Positions 6,097 to 6,449 of a stretch of 6,449 bases of DNA are shown here, piece by piece. The position numbers and the translations under genes are program-made. Under the pieces are notes generated by a model, which searched no databases, had not been told where the DNA came from, and was given only the letters and a program-made list of their open reading frames with translations. How positions within the stretch are numbered: position 1 is the first letter of the stretch; every line of letters begins with the position of its first letter. This DNA is from an uncultured Collinsella sp. (lineage in GTDB: Bacteria > Actinomycetota > Coriobacteriia > Coriobacteriales > Coriobacteriaceae): positions 1 to 6,449 of the forward strand of contig USPH01000084.1 in NCBI GenBank assembly GCA_900556515.1, given 5' to 3'.

Positions 6097-6359
6097 TCCC
6101 AAACCGCTTTACGGTCGAGCAGCGCTTTTGCAGCTTGAGGCATGGGGGAATCGAGCATTTCGCAAAATGCATCGAAACCATCAGGAGAAAGATAGGTTGT
6201 TGACGCCTCGGCGATATCACGTGCGGAGCTCTCGTCAAGGTGAGCTGTGGCCCATTGGGTGAGAGTTTGGCCACGTAAGGCTGCGGCGCGCTCGTAAGTA
6301 AGGCGTTGACGTTCGGTCAACCTTAGATCCATGCGGCGTTGTTTCTCAATCGTTGGCAT
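6093..6359 (-). CDS. tacA: Ribbon-helix-helix antitoxin of the TacA (DUF1778) type
   Basis: 88 aa. The N-terminal ribbon-helix-helix DNA-binding unit spans residues 8-46: strand RRMDLRLT, helix ERQRLTYERAAALRG, helix TLTQWATAHLDESSARDI. The C-terminal tail at about 55-88 (YLSPDGFDAFCEMLD...ALLDRK) matches the region that in this family wraps around and blocks the acetyltransferase. It should neutralise TacT and repress its own promoter. The ATG at 6359 has an AAAGGAGG site eight bases upstream. The frame runs on to the contig end, but those extra codons include adapter DNA, whose translation MSRGLGDVYKRQ is not biological. The stop TGA overlaps the tacT start codon. Confidence 0.93.
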   Translation of the reverse strand: MPTIEKQRRMDLRLTERQRLTYERAAALRGQTLTQWATAHLDESSARDIAEASTTYLSPDGFDAFCEMLDSPMPQAAKALLDRKAVWE

Positions 6360-6380
6360 AGCAAAAACCTCCTTTGCACA

Positions 6381-6409
6381 ATTGTACGGAATTATTCCGT
6401 ACATAACAA
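6381..6409 (-). promoter_or_regulatory. tacAT promoter with embedded palindromic operator
   Basis: On the minus strand, TTGTTA (6404-6409) and TACAAT (6381-6386) are exactly 17 bases apart, a good housekeeping promoter about 21 bases before the tacA ATG. A perfect 21-bp palindrome (6383-6403, arms TGTACGGAAT and ATTCCGTACA around a central T) fills the whole spacer and overlaps four bases of the -10. That placement fits repression by the antitoxin or toxin-antitoxin complex, as known for ribbon-helix-helix systems. The upstream side is cut off by the adapter one base after the -35, so further operators could be missing. Confidence 0.75.
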
Positions 6410-6410
6410 G

Positions 6411-6449
6411 CTGTCTCTTATACACATCTCCGAGCCCACGAGACATGCG
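6411..6449. other. Nextera sequencing adapter at the contig end (artefact)
   Basis: From 6411 to 6429 the sequence is the Tn5 mosaic end CTGTCTCTTATACACATCT. It is followed by CCGAGCCCACGAGAC (6430-6444), the rest of the Illumina Nextera read-2 adapter. The last five bases would be the start of an index. This is library-preparation DNA left untrimmed, not part of the organism. It also creates the false N-terminal peptide MSRGLGDVYKRQ in frame with tacA. Confidence 0.98.

Noticed and set aside
1..6410. CRISPR array, tRNA, rRNA or transposase gene
   Set aside because: No regularly spaced direct repeats, no cloverleaf or rRNA-like sequence, and no transposase or integrase motif were seen on either strand.
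6360..6446. N-terminal extension of TacA beginning MSRGLGDVYKRQ
   Set aside because: It is encoded partly by the sequencing adapter. The true start at 6359 has an AAAGGAGG site.

Overview
The window reads as one end of a contig from a high-GC Gram-positive bacterium. The composition, the strong AGGAGG-type ribosome binding sites and the style of the proteins suggest a gut actinobacterium of the Coriobacteriia, perhaps Collinsella. That placement is inference from general resemblance; there is no rRNA or other marker gene here. The right end (6411-6449) is not genomic. It is an Illumina Nextera transposase adapter followed by the first bases of an index, so biological sequence stops at about 6410.

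Left part (1-2830, minus strand, GC-rich, core-like). One apparent operon is read from right to left: a candidate promoter near 2802-2829, a membrane protein with an N-terminal UBA/TS-N-like domain and a DUF4342-type C-terminus, an OmpR-family response regulator, and a membrane sensor histidine kinase whose start overlaps the regulator gene by 17 bp. A strong hairpin at 27-49 closes the unit. The kinase should phosphorylate the regulator at Asp52. The signal and target genes cannot be read from the sequence.

Middle (2830-4450, visibly richer in A+T, accessory). A gene-poor stretch leads to a 173-aa protein with a D...ExE signature that fits a PD-(D/E)XK nuclease fold. Convergent to it lies a 103-aa helical/beta/coiled-coil protein of unknown function. 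Its promoter sits inside a 12-bp perfect inverted repeat (AGTTACCCTACA and its complement).

Right part (4451-6410). On the plus strand are a 79-aa protein with two predicted membrane segments and a complete calcineurin-like metallophosphoesterase. The same inverted repeat then occurs a second time at 5540-5582, now between two convergent genes where it serves no evident promoter. On the minus strand is a TacA/TacT-type toxin-antitoxin pair: a ribbon-helix-helix antitoxin and a GNAT acetyltransferase toxin with a 4-bp ATGA overlap. Its promoter has a perfect 21-bp palindrome between the -35 and -10 boxes.

Taken together, 2830-6410 looks like an accessory island of small stress or defence-type modules next to a conserved signalling operon. 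The least explained signals are the duplicated long inverted repeat and the orphan nuclease-like gene.
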